Assembly: GCA_023375785.1 (NCBI GenBank)
Contig: SZWC01009569.1
Coordinates: forward strand, 1-42,500
DNA: 42,500 bases
DNA from: Penium margaritaceum
Taxonomy: Eukaryota; Streptophyta; Zygnematophyceae; Desmidiales; Peniaceae
Direction of reading: 5' to 3'
The first letter of the stretch is position 1, and every line of letters begins with the position of its first letter. This document shows positions 30,394 through 40,765 of the stretch, one piece after another. The notes beneath the pieces were generated by a model, which had not been told where the DNA came from, made no database searches, and was given only the letters and a program-made list of their open reading frames with translations. Made by a program: the position numbers and the translations under genes.

Positions 30394-30727
30394 TTTTATA
30401 TCATGTATGACGATATCGACATGCGATCGCCTGATGGCATGCGGCGTCGACATAGCGGGTTCATTTGGATATAGCGTATTTTTGGCATGCTCGCTTGATA
30501 TAACGTTAAGGAAGAGCAAAAAGGTCCCAAATTTGGATAGGATAAATTTGGGAGAGCTGTCTAGTTCAACCCCCCTCTCGACGAATTCGTACTTGGATGA
30601 TGCCATAGCACTTCCTAGATACTCGGTGGGGCCTGTATTGGGAGCGCCCTCCCGTCGGATGCCCGTGTGAGGGGTAAAAACGGTCATGTTGACATCGGTC
30701 AATCTCACGCATGGGTCAACGGTGAGC

Positions 30728-30796
30728 GAAACCGACAGATGGAATAATAGATTCTTTTGTCGGTTTCCTACACATCTCACCGCCGGTGAGATGTGT
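30728..30796. repeat. two adjacent hairpins
   Basis: GAAACCGACA at 30728-30737 pairs perfectly with 30758-30767. Next, ACACATCTCACC at 30770-30781 pairs perfectly with 30785-30796 around a 3-nt loop. Confidence 0.85.
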
Positions 30797-31056
30797 CCAA
30801 AAAGCACCAGAGCAGAAACATTGACGAATCAGGAACGTAACATACCGTACTGGATCTTACTTTCGTGCAAATTAATTATTTTCATTCGCCCATGCGTCAC
30901 CTTATTAATTTCTAAGTCGTTTCGAGTATCACTCTTAAAATTCCTGTCCAGTTGTTTCAAAATTCGCTCAACATGTTTCCTGTTTATTTTCCTTAAGTCG
31001 AGCTCGACCCTCTCTGTTTTTGCTTCGCATCGAACGTTGGAGCACCTGTCGCGGGC

Positions 31057-31089
31057 AGCCGTCAGATTGCGCAGCGCAATCTGGCGGCT
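31057..31089. repeat. hairpin, 15-bp arms, 3-nt loop
   Basis: AGCCGTCAGATTGCG at 31057-31071 pairs with 31075-31089 at 14 of 15 positions. Confidence 0.85.
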
Positions 31090-31533
31090 ACCAACGTCCA
31101 CGACTCGAACACTCGAACCTCACAGAGCGAAGTTCGAACGGCCAAAGCACAAAGTGCGTGCTGGGTCTTGATCAGTGGGCGAAAGCAAAGGCCCATGATT
31201 AAATCACAGACAAGGATGGGCGACCACCCCAGTAATTAAAAAATGCCATTTTTTGGGTGAAAGTAAGAATCACTAAATTCGGTTTCAAATTGTGAACGAA
31301 AGTGAAGGACAGTACGGTACTCGTCGCGGGCCAATGAGAATGGCCGCATGTTCTAGCCGATCTGTGCGTCGCATGTTCCTCGCGGTTAAGGTATTTATGG
31401 GCACTGTTCGACGATGCATGTGAATTGGAGCTAATTCGACGCAAAATTTTGGTGAGCCGGCAGTTCAAACACCAATGTCGCCATCGAATAGCGATGCCGG
31501 TAATGTCGCTGTTAGATCAGTACATGCGACAAT

Positions 31534-31790
31534 GGATACCGCCGGTAGCGGGTCCGCTTAGGTATACGGCTCGGTAAGAGGCATAAAGCAAACATGAGAA
31601 TCCAAAGTCGACATTTTCCTTGGTGCAGTGTGCAAAACTGACACCTACCCTCGTCGTGATTTGGACTCGTCACTTGGCGTCCAGGCGGGCCGCAAACAGC
31701 GCAGCCCCAATAAACTCGCCCATTTGGATATGGTGTGGTTAATTTGCGAAACGTGGATATGACGATTGTTATCAAGAATTCTCTGGATAT
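31534..31790 (+). repeat. scattered GGATAT cores at ~30-bp spacing
   Basis: GG(A/T)TA cores at 31534 and 31561 are 27 bp apart, and those at 31726, 31755 and 31785 are 29 and 30 bp apart. GGATATGGTGTGGTTAATTT near 31726 resembles GGGTATGTGGTGATTAATTT near 29957 in the MULE right arm, so this is probably a decayed arm of a related element. Confidence 0.5.
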
Positions 31791-31857
31791 ATGGACATTC
31801 CCCGATTTCGAAAGGCACCTAGAATGCAAATAAAATTGCGCTATTGAAACATGCCTA

Positions 31858-32445
31858 GGCCGGGGTCACAGGCCATCAGATGGGCTTTAAAAAAAAGCGC
31901 GGGAACGACAAAATTAAATCGGACGGATTATCTGGAACGATTCACTGGCCATCACGGTCACACGCCATCAGCCATGCTGATAGGTAAAAAATCAGGTCTT
32001 TCCCGCCACTAGTTCAAGTTTTTATTTTAAAATGGGTCAATGGGTAACGCGACTTTCGCCGTCATGCGAAACAGGCAGGTGTTATCTGACCCGAAGACGG
32101 GTCTTTTTAATTAAAATTTGCCAGTTTCGCGCGATGACGAGGTCGGCCCATCAGCGCCCATCGACCGAAAGGGTTGATGGGCGTTGATGGGCAGTAACGT
32201 GCGCTGACAGCCAGGTGGAGCTGTCGGTCACGCTAGGTCCATCACCATCACGGTCAAACGCCATCAGTTTAATGCGGTTTCACGACCAGTTGTGGCGGTG
32301 ACGAAGCTGGCGCGAAGATGTCAAATTTTTAGAGCCAACTACGAGGGCGGTGAGCGATATGAAACTTCGCGCTGGAACAGACGCCATCAGCCGGTTTTCG
32401 TCGTCTAATTTTCAAGCCCATCAGTGATGGCCTGTGACCCCGGCC
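31858..32445. mobile_element. 588-bp non-autonomous TIR element
   Basis: The terminal inverted repeats run about 36 bp: GGCCGGGGTCACAGGCCATC, then GATGGGCTT, with the right copy having two extra bases (CT) between these blocks. The 3-bp sequence CTA flanks both sides (31855-31857 and 32446-32448). Ends starting GG and a 3-bp TSD suit PIF/Harbinger-type elements best, though the CTA target is not the usual TWA, so the superfamily is uncertain. The interior lacks ORFs and is full of subterminal GCCATCA / TGATGGC motifs in both orientations, including near-identical blocks ATCACGGTCA(C/A)ACGCCATCAG near 31953 and 32251. Confidence 0.85.
32146..32192. repeat. hairpin inside the TIR element, ~21-bp arms
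   Basis: GCCCATCAGCGCCCATCGAC at 32146-32165 pairs with 32171-32192 around a GAAA tetraloop. Each arm is itself a tandem pair of GCCCATC. Confidence 0.85.
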
Positions 32446-32448
32446 CTA

Positions 32449-33314
32449 GATCGCATTGGTGGTGGGAAGGCTTTGCACTTTTTGCGCGCCAGCGCAGCAG
32501 ATCAGCCAGCACTGCATCTCTAGATAGTCCATGATTTGCTAGGACTCCACAAACTCTTGTCGGAAGTCACCCGCTTGAAGCGGAAAGTGAAATTCCTTTC
32601 GTTTCAACCACCGAGGGTGACTCGACTGTGTCCCAAACGAATGATATTCAACCTGATGGCTGCGGCTGGTTGGTAGATCAAATCTACTTTCGAGACATGT
32701 CTATTCAAATTTGTCGAAATCCGGACACTGTAGCGATGGGTTTATGACCGAGATGAATGCCCTTTTCCCTCACGTACAAACTTTTCGACTTTGATGCCAT
32801 CCCCTGATCGTTAATAGATCTTCGAGGGAAAATCTCTCTCCCGACCATTGAACGGGCGCTTTTTCCTCATCCGAATGCACAAGGTACACAAAGGGTGCGG
32901 CTGATGGTGGTTGGATTTCATAGTTGAACGCTACCGGACACTGGCCTTGCTCAATGTTGTTCAGGACTTCGGAAGTCCACAAGTTGCTCACTGCCTGTTA
33001 TAGGTCGTTCGCCTGCAGTAATGTCCAGAGGGTTTTCCCCCGACCGCGGACAATTGTCGAACTTTCAACTGCAAGCATCCCACGTTGATTGGTTGAAAGG
33101 GGATGGTTGAACCGATGCGGTTCATCCATTGGTGCGCTATTTGGGGCCCGCTAGGTTGGTTGAACATGCATCGCTGGTAACCCATCCGCGTGCGCTAAGG
33201 TTGAGAACCCCCCCCTGCAGTACCTTGATGGCGATCAAGGCGAAAATCCTCCGGACAGCACGAGCGCCGACGATGGTTGAACTCGACCAACCACGAAATC
33301 CAACCACCACCAGC
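32449..33314. other. intergenic, no gene seen
   Basis: Short ORFs only, up to 145 codons and overlapping the next element. No motif recognised. Confidence 0.45.
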
Positions 33315-33679
33315 CATTGCATCCAGTGAAGTCCTCGATGGGGGTAGCTTACGGGAAAAAGAATCGTACGGGGGAGGCTAATATTTGCGAACTCGATGGG
33401 GGTAGTTAGAACAGGCTTTGAGGACGCGAAGTTGGTGTCCAAGAACACCGAGTAACTCCCCCCATTGGAGTTTTCGTGAGAGAAACTACACAGAACGAAA
33501 AGACAGAGTGGTGAGAGCCGCCATGTGCTGTCCGCCGAATAAAACACAAAAAACCAGTTTGGGACGATCTTCAACAGCGACTAGACTCGCAAATATTTTA
33601 TCCCAGTTCTCCGGTCACAAACCTTATTTGCAATCGGTAGTCGGGATCGCCGACCACTAGTTCATCCTTTTTCACCAAT

Positions 33680-35140
33680 GAGATAAATATCCCTAATTTT
33701 TTATCGAACTCATACATGCGATCATTCCTCTAAGGATAACGCTTCAAGGAAAACCCTTGGTCTATAAAATAGAACGGAATTATTCCTTAGACAAACCGAA
33801 GCCCAATCTGTCTACTTAATAAAAATGTTTTTCATTGAAGACTTGGGTCATTGTATTGATTTTTAGTCATGAGAAATTATAATAAAACGAACACAGGCTA
33901 TCTCCATTTTATTCAACGAACCTATTCATTATTTGAACCTTTTTTGAATTTAAAGATTTATTCCAAAATTATAAACAATTATTTTCCAAATATTATAAAC
34001 CTTAGAAATAAAATTAATTTACACAATTAATTTTCTCTTCTATACGTAAAAAAACAAATTGATAATATTATGAAAATTAAAACAATGAATAAAATATTTT
34101 AGATGATTGAACCTGGTATCTTTTGAAATATAAATTTTATTTCACCTAGAACATCTGAGTTAAATGAAAGTTAAATAATTTTAATTTAAACAAAATGAAG
34201 GGGAAATTATCTTGGATATTTTTTCAAGGATTAGATTTTCGTTAATATTGGTGTATAAAGTAAAAATTCGGGTATAAATTTTGTATTAATCATAGAAGTT
34301 AAGTCATTAAGTAACATTCATGCATATTTAAATACTTTTACAATATGAAAAATATATTTTTCCGTTTAAAAAAAAAATATCTTAAATAAATTATATATAT
34401 GCTAAACATTTCAATATATAAAGGTACTATAAATTCATTTAACATGTATAAAATTATATAATTTTCCATAATATGTTTCAAAATGTTCTAAAATTATGTT
34501 TTTTAGTATATCCCCTCACAAAATCCCTTTAAATGAAAAATCCTTTGAAAATAATATATTTTTAGTATTGAAAATGTAATATAAATAGTAAAAAAAGTTT
34601 AATGATATATTTGAAACATTTCCACCTTCATTAGTGATGATATGAATTTTTTATATTTTACCATTAAATCTCAAAAGTCAACATGAGTCTAAGTTTGTGT
34701 ATAACATCCTTTAGCGTGCAAAAATTCATTAGTTCAAACTTATAAGAAATTTTCATGCCTTAATTTATTGAAACGGTATTTATATGATAATTTACTTTAA
34801 TATTTGATGAAATCATTTCATTTTTGAAAACCTTCATGTTTGAATTTTATTTAATTTTGAAAAAAATTACTATGTTATACTTTTCACCATCATTTTAACA
34901 TTTTTCATAAATCAATGCATAATTATTTTCTTTTAATAAAAATTTTAAAATAAAAATAAATTATTGAATATAAACATTTGCTCGCTTTATATTTAAATAA
35001 AGGTTAAAAATTTCAATTTTGATATAATATTTTACGTGCAAATTACAATTGTTTAGTGATGTATGGCTTCGGTGATTTCTTGAAATTCATTATCATTTAT
35101 TGTTTCTTTTCATAAAGGTATATCAGACAATTTTGTGAAT
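33680..35140. other. AT-rich block inside the MULE-like element
   Basis: About 1.46 kb of very AT-rich sequence, for instance 51 of 60 bases A or T at 34381-34440. It has sharp changes in composition at both sides and no ORF of note. It could be a captured AT-rich segment or a matrix-attachment-like region; neither can be shown from sequence alone. Confidence 0.7.
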
Positions 35141-35280
35141 TTAGAAGTCTCTAATTTCTTTTCCTCCGATACGTGTTTGACACAAAACCTAGAGTCATGT
35201 ACCGAGTCCATGTTGTGACCACAGGCAGAAATTAGGGCCAAGGAGGGATTAAAAAGAGGAGGATACCGATCTCGGTTCAA

Positions 35281-35774
35281 GGCCTTGGTCCACACTTGCC
35301 GAATTTCGGCACGGCAGGAAATGCGGGGAAATGCGTCTGCCGCAGATCCTGCCGCAGAGATTACCGCGGAACCTGCCGAGGACTGCCGCGGTATGTTTCC
35401 CGCCACTCTTGTACGTCGCCGCGGACGAGAAGCTTAGGCAAAAAATAATGCCTCTACGGTAGTCGAGGTCTGTCGCAGATCTCGGTCTCAAAGTGAACAG
35501 CCAATTGAAAGCAAGCATTCTCGACACACCGAGAACATGCCGTCTGTGGCGTGTTCGCGGTGGCCGCGTCTTTTCTTCTACAAGTCTTTCCGGCTCGCAA
35601 CTGCTTCGCAACACGTTGACCCCTCGCAACTAGAATCGTCAGCTTTTTGCAAGGCGTTGACCTCTCGCAATCGAAATCGCCAAGATTCCGTAGGGCATTG
35701 ACTCCTCGCACGCGCGAACACCCCGCCTTCACCATTCCTGCTGTGCCGCAATTCGGCAAGTGTGGACCAAGGCC
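35281..35774. repeat. nested inverted repeat, 32-bp arms 430 bp apart
   Basis: GGCCTTGGTCCACACTTGCC and following bases at 35281-35312 pair with 35743-35774 at 31 of 32 positions, with weaker similarity (GCAGGAA) continuing inward. No flanking direct repeat is visible, so a mobile-element call is not justified. Confidence 0.85.
35593..35730. repeat. 41-bp tandem repeat, about three copies
   Basis: (G/A)TTGAC(C/T) followed by CTCGCA recurs with starts at 35615, 35656 and 35697, exactly 41 bp apart. A further CTCGCAAC lies at 35593. Minus-strand ORFs over this region reflect the repeat. Confidence 0.75.
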
Positions 35775-36073
35775 CCACTATCGGCTTTTGAGGATGATCT
35801 GCCTTTTTTAATCTTGCTGTTTTTTTTCCCTGGGCTCCATGTCGTGCGCATGTGCGCAAGTTGTGCAACGAGTGGTTTTGTCGTTTTAGGCTCCATCTTG
35901 TCGGAAAGCGCATGCCAGGACTTCTCCTCTGCAAAAACCTGATGGGGTGGGTTAGTAGCAGGTTGATTCGACCAACTTCTAACTCCCCCCATCAAGTTCG
36001 CAAACGTTAGCAACCCCCGTAAGATTTTTTTCCCCGTTAGCTACCCCCATCGAGGACTTCACTGCATTGCATC

Positions 36074-39000
36074 GGATGCCGGATGGATTGCAGTAGACAC
36101 GAAATCGGATAAGTGCACAACAGGGCGAAGGAAAATGTGTGCCCCAAAGGTATTCCCTACGTGGGAGTGAGAGCAGCAAGGGCGTATTCCGGAAGCGAAG
36201 GGTGTGTGCGAAATAATCGCTAACCGGAATCTGACCTCGCCTAAGTTGTTGACCACATGGCCCTATTTGGCTGCGAGGATTCTTTTCCATCCATGAAGAA
36301 GATTTCAATCCGAGTTTGAAAGGGTTTTACATCTGAACTAGTATCTACAAAAATAAGAATTCCAAGTAGCTAGTATAGCATTAACAGTATACTTTGCACA
36401 TATGGTTTTCCTTATAATAGGTTTGAAATCCTCTGCACTAGTCCTCTCAAGCATTGACCAAATCGGACCAAGGTTTGTATGGTACATCTAACAATAATGT
36501 TAATCCAGTAAAAGAACACATATATGTACTTTTAACATGTACCACATAACTAATGAAACAACGGATTTATGTATGAAGATAGAGTTATGATTTCATGGAT
36601 TCAAAGATTTTTTTTTACAAATTATGAATTATGAAATCATTGAGATCCATCTACATGGTGTAACCTTGAATGTATCCTTTTAATCATTTGTAAGATATGT
36701 GTACCCAATGCAATCATCAAAGTGGCAAGAGGAATGTTTATAAAGGAAGCCCGATAAAAATTACAAAGAAACATGGCTCAATTTTCTTGAGTAAGGGTTA
36801 TGAAATTGTATTGGTTGCAAATCATATTAATAACAAATTTGTAAATTTTTTTAAGTGGAGGTAAAGTTCAACAAGTTTTAAGATACCATACTGTCGCCTA
36901 AATTCGGAAACCCTTTTCAGAAAGATTTGTTTCGCCTTTTTTTCAACAGACGAAGCTTGAGTTTTGGGCTGCTATCGAGGAACGGTGGACGAAATTGGCC
37001 CCCCTTAATTCAAAACTTACCGCTCACGTCCTTACATGGACACCATTCTGGCCTATATTGGGCTGAATTTGCCGTACCACATGCACTGTGAGCACACACA
37101 AAGCATGCACTACTGGCGCGACTCGCCAAAAAAGTCAACAAACTCGTCGTTCTCAAACTCAATTTCTGACCGGAATGTTTCAATAACCATGTAAAGAATG
37201 ATTTCCGCATGCTCCTGAGGGAGCCTGAACTGAATTATGGACCGGTCTTGAAACTGAAATGATTAATTATTTTTCAAATTTAGGCGGGAGTAGGGTATAT
37301 CATTTATCCATAATTATTTAGAATGTTATTTCTCATCAACGCACTTACATCATATCTTGAACCTAGATATTCACATACACATATAAAAAAATTTCCATGA
37401 TGGAATGAGTTTATATCATAACATGTCCCTCAGCCCCGAATAGCTTTTTTAGCCTGTAAAAACTTTTCGAAATCCAAACCCGCACCTTTAAGTAGAATCT
37501 TTACAATCCAATTATAACCCCACATGCTCCACGACCATGCAAGTGAAGGTATCCTCATAAATGAAAGTCCCTAAGGATAATGCAATTTTAGGCCAACAAG
37601 AAGACACCCATATTCAAAGGATTAAAGCCCATATCACAATTGGGATGAAACACGATTGATGAAATCTAGAGGGTGAACCCAAACCCAATGACCGTCTATC
37701 ATAAAAACATAAAGAAAACATAAGGACACAAAACATTGATGGATGGAACTCATGCATGTGTCTGGATGCAAGTATTGAATCTTGTGCTACAATTTGCTCC
37801 ACATCCTAACCACCATAAAAGGAAACAATGAAAAAAATCCATACTTACGACTATGAAGAGCAGGACGGAAAGGGGCCTTAAAATGATGGCGGATGGATAG
37901 GAACTATTCCCATTAATTAAGATTTTGAAAGGGCCAATTTACCCCCTAAAACCCAATGAGTGCCTTCATAGTAAATAGATTTGTGAAAATTATCTCGTTC
38001 ACCACATGCCGCATATCATTCTCCTCATAAGAACATCTGAAAGAGATGCTCGTGAGAGTAAATTATATTGATTCCAACCGCGAGTTGAATGAAAGGTATG
38101 ATATTATAAGTTCGGCCATGAAGTCCTCTTAGTGGGATGTATGTATGTATGTATGTTCATTATAGTTTCCTCTTGGAATGAGAGATAGTCTTTTATGAAG
38201 GAAAAATTGATAGGAATAATAGGGGAAATATTGAGAGATGGAAAGACATAAATCTAAGTAATGATACACCTCAAGTGGAACATTACTTAGCTATATGGTT
38301 GCACAACTTTTTGAATAGGGCATTTCCATAACCACTTGGAATGGTAAAGAGGTTAAGCTTAGCTGATGGAACTTAAAGATTCACCTTGAAGACTTTCGTT
38401 ATCTTTAAGGTTGAAGAGACACTTGAAAGTTTAGTAAAACCAAAAAACAACGTCAATTTTAACGAGAAGATGCCACTTCAGAAAAGGATAGGTGAGAAGA
38501 GATGTTAATCACTCATCCTTCATATGGAAATTATAAGGTCACATCCTCTCGAGGGAACTCATGGGTTACCCAAAATGATTTAAGAGGAGCGGATGACAAC
38601 CCCTTTTATCAAAATGTTCATATATAAAATTTTGGAGCGTGTGTACATTTGGAAATTGAATCTTGAGAGGATTCTAAAACTTACTTAATGCATGAAAACA
38701 AGGGAATCTCTGGCAAAAGCATTTCAAAGCTGACGTAATATCCATACTACACGACTTTTGCTTTCTTTTTTCTCACATCACAAAACCTATATGAATCATC
38801 ACCACTTCTTTTATATAAGGGTTTCCAATGGTTATGAAAGGGTTCGTGTGTGGGGTTAGAGAAATGTTTTAATTTAATTGAACAAATTGGACCCCAGTAC
38901 TTCAACTCTTACCAAGGTTTTGCATGTTGATAAAATAATGTAGTTGAAATATGAGTAAGGGTGTATTTGAACAAGGTTTTCATGCAAAAGTGTGACTTAT

Positions 39001-39204
39001 TCAAGAAAGATAATAAAAGAGAGAAACTTAGGTCATAACTACATTGGGTGCTTTTTTCTAGAAGGTTTCTTACAAGATTGGAGATGTCTCATGATAGACG
39101 TTTGTATCCAAGATTAGAAACTCATTTTTCTAATAAAGAATGGCCAAGAGTATAGAAAATGATAAGTTTTTGGATGGTATATGGGTGGTGTATTCTTCTA
39201 CTCA
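36074..39204. other. 3.1 kb, no gene recognised
   Basis: AT-moderate DNA with only short scattered ORFs (none over about 110 codons). A perfect (ATGT)5 microsatellite lies at 38137-38156. No element ends or RNA genes seen. Confidence 0.45.
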
Positions 39205-39209
39205 CAAAT

Positions 39210-39613
39210 TGTAGCACAGTAGTGCCACGCTGAACGATCAAAGGAGCCACGTGGCTCGACCGGGGTCACTTGGGATTATAGTCGGTTAGACGAGATGACT
39301 TGAGGGTCGGAGACCCTCAAGCACCGCGGTTTTGGCCTAGTCGGCCAAGGATTGCGTCGAATCCTTTACATTGGTATCAGAGCTCTAGGGCTCGAATCCC
39401 ATGTTGGGATTACCGGAGATGCCGAGGTGGCTCTCGCTTCGAGTGGGGGAAGCATAGTGTGGTAGTGCCATGCTGACCGGACGAAGGGGCCTTGTGGCTC
39501 GAGCGGGGTCACCTGGGACTCTGGGCGGTGAGACGGGATGGCTTGAGGGTCGGACCCCCTCAAGTACCGTGGATTTGGCCTAGTTGGCCAAGGATTCTGT
39601 CAAATCCGCTACA
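39210..39613 (+). mobile_element. complete 404-bp miniature LTR retrotransposon (TRIM/SMART), copy 2
   Basis: The 5-bp TSD CAAAT is perfect at 39205-39209 and 39614-39618. The 5' LTR is 39210-39370 (TGTAGCAC...TTTACA) and the 3' LTR 39453-39613, both 161 bp. They align without gaps with about 34 differences, so the insertion is old. The primer-binding site TGGTATCAGAGC (39372-39383) is a perfect match to the plant initiator-Met tRNA type, one base after the LTR. The purine tract GAGTGGGGGAAG (39441-39452) ends at the 3' LTR. The internal region is 82 bp and non-coding. LTRs are homologous to copy 1 at 17535 (for example GGTTTTGGCCTAGT and TTGGCCAAGGATT). Confidence 0.95.
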
Positions 39614-39826
39614 CAAATATTTAAGACAAAAATGTGTTTTCACGTGGATATGAATTTCATTTGGCCTTGAAGAATAGCATTTTTATGTTTTTTGCGATGG
39701 AGTATTGGGTGCGTACTAAATCCCTCAAAATTGAGATTTTGTTATAAAGGTCTATTTGGTAAATATTTAAGAGAAGTAAAATGAATACACAAGGCAGATT
39801 CTCTTATACATTTTCAAGTCTAGTAT

Positions 39827-39912
39827 GAGATAGTAAATGGGAGGTTTTGATGTTTGGGATAGTAAATGGGAGTATGGGATTGTGAATGGGAGTATGGAAT
39901 ATTAAATGAGAG
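39827..39912 (+). repeat. 20-bp tandem repeat
   Basis: Units around GGGATAGTAAATGGGAGTAT lie at 39856-39875, 39876-39895 and 39896-39912, with a related unit at 39827-39843. The array is framed by AGGTTTTGA on both sides. Confidence 0.8.
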
Positions 39913-40649
39913 GTTTTGAGGTAACATATTGGATACTATTAAATTCAAGGCAAGATGACAATATGTAAAAAATGTTTAAATGTTTAAGTTCAATATCTAA
40001 ACTTGTCCATGGAAACTTTTGTATACAGATTCAAATACATTTATAAACCATTTATATTAAAATAATAAGTTCATGATCTATAAACCCAAACCGTAATAGT
40101 AAATATACACTCTCTTAAGACATTTGTGTTATGTTTTGGAGGGAGAAATTTATGTCTTATTTCAACTCTTGGATTCCCTATCCTCTCAAGTTTCATTTCA
40201 AGGTTACCTTTGTTTTTATCTGATGGAGTGGTTCTTGAGGGAGCCCAAAGAACATACAATCGAATTTAAAATTCCACTTATGCATTGAAAGTATTTCGTA
40301 GGATGCATTATATGAAACCTTATGTTTTAATGATGATTCTATTTATGGAAAGTAGTATCATACTTTTGGAAACATAAATTTGTTGTATTTTGTTCATTTG
40401 TTCTGTGGAAAGTAAGGGTGTAGTTTAGGCCAACCTCCTCAGGATTGGAAAGGTTCACTTGATTCTACGCATTTAGATAGGATGGATGTAGGGTTAGAGA
40501 TGAAAAATCATGATAGCTCTGACGAAGTGGTCCAAGGTGTCCATCCAAGTGATCACATTGGCACTTGAGTGTCATCATTCGAGCTCCTCTTTGAATGCAA
40601 AGGCGTTTCGTATTTGTGTTAAAATAGTTGAGCGTGGGAAGAATTCTCT

Positions 40650-40765
40650 ACATGGCTTGAATGGGTGTGTGGCATGTGGGTGGTTGGAGCGGTGGCTTGG
40701 GAGTTGTAGACCCTTTTCACTTCAGTTTGGCCTGGTAAGTCAAGATTCTTGTCTAAGGTATGACA
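40650..40765 (+). repeat. probable decayed solo LTR of the TRIM family
   Basis: GTGGCATGTGGGTGGTTGGA, then GTAGACCCTTTTCACTTCAG, TTTGGCC and AAGATTC follow the same order as the LTR at 17535-17670. The match is partial, has indels and lacks clear ends or a TSD. An ORF at 40510-40770 crosses it and is not supported. Confidence 0.55.

Larger units (their letters stand above)
30165..31854. other. intergenic, hairpins but no gene
   Basis: No coding region supported. It holds an imperfect inverted repeat around CCCTGAATTACACTCAGGG near 30234, a palindrome GCCCGGGC near 30285, and the hairpins and cores listed separately. ORFs of up to 161 codons (30686-31171) overlap others on the opposite strand and show no domain. 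Confidence 0.45.
33324..36064. mobile_element. second, non-autonomous Mutator-like element (2.74 kb)
   Basis: The 9-bp direct repeat CATTGCATC flanks the element exactly at 33315-33323 and 36065-36073. Both ends start CAGTGAAGTCCTCGATGGGG. The inverted arms align without gaps for about 88 bp (33324-33411 against 35977-36064) at roughly 87% identity by eye. Inside each arm, GGGGG cores recur at about 30 and 28 bp (33340, 33370, 33398; mirrored at about 36044, 36014 and 35986). No transposase or other domain is visible. The interior is a 1.5-kb AT-rich block followed by a GC-rich part with a nested inverted repeat. The end sequence differs from the GGAC family of the other two, so it is a separate MULE family sharing the 30-bp phasing. 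Confidence 0.9.

Noticed and set aside
32085..32112. GACCC-GAAGAC-GGGTC followed by T-run, resembling a bacterial terminator
   Set aside because: Located inside a plant TIR element full of palindromes; no bacterial gene context.
33680..35140. Organellar DNA insertion as the source of the AT-rich block
   Set aside because: No recognisable plastid or mitochondrial gene, and its position inside a TSD-flanked element explains its presence equally well.
39371..39383. tRNA gene or fragment at the TGGTATCAGAGC sites
   Set aside because: These are primer-binding sites directly after LTRs, complementary to a tRNA 3' end; no cloverleaf is present.
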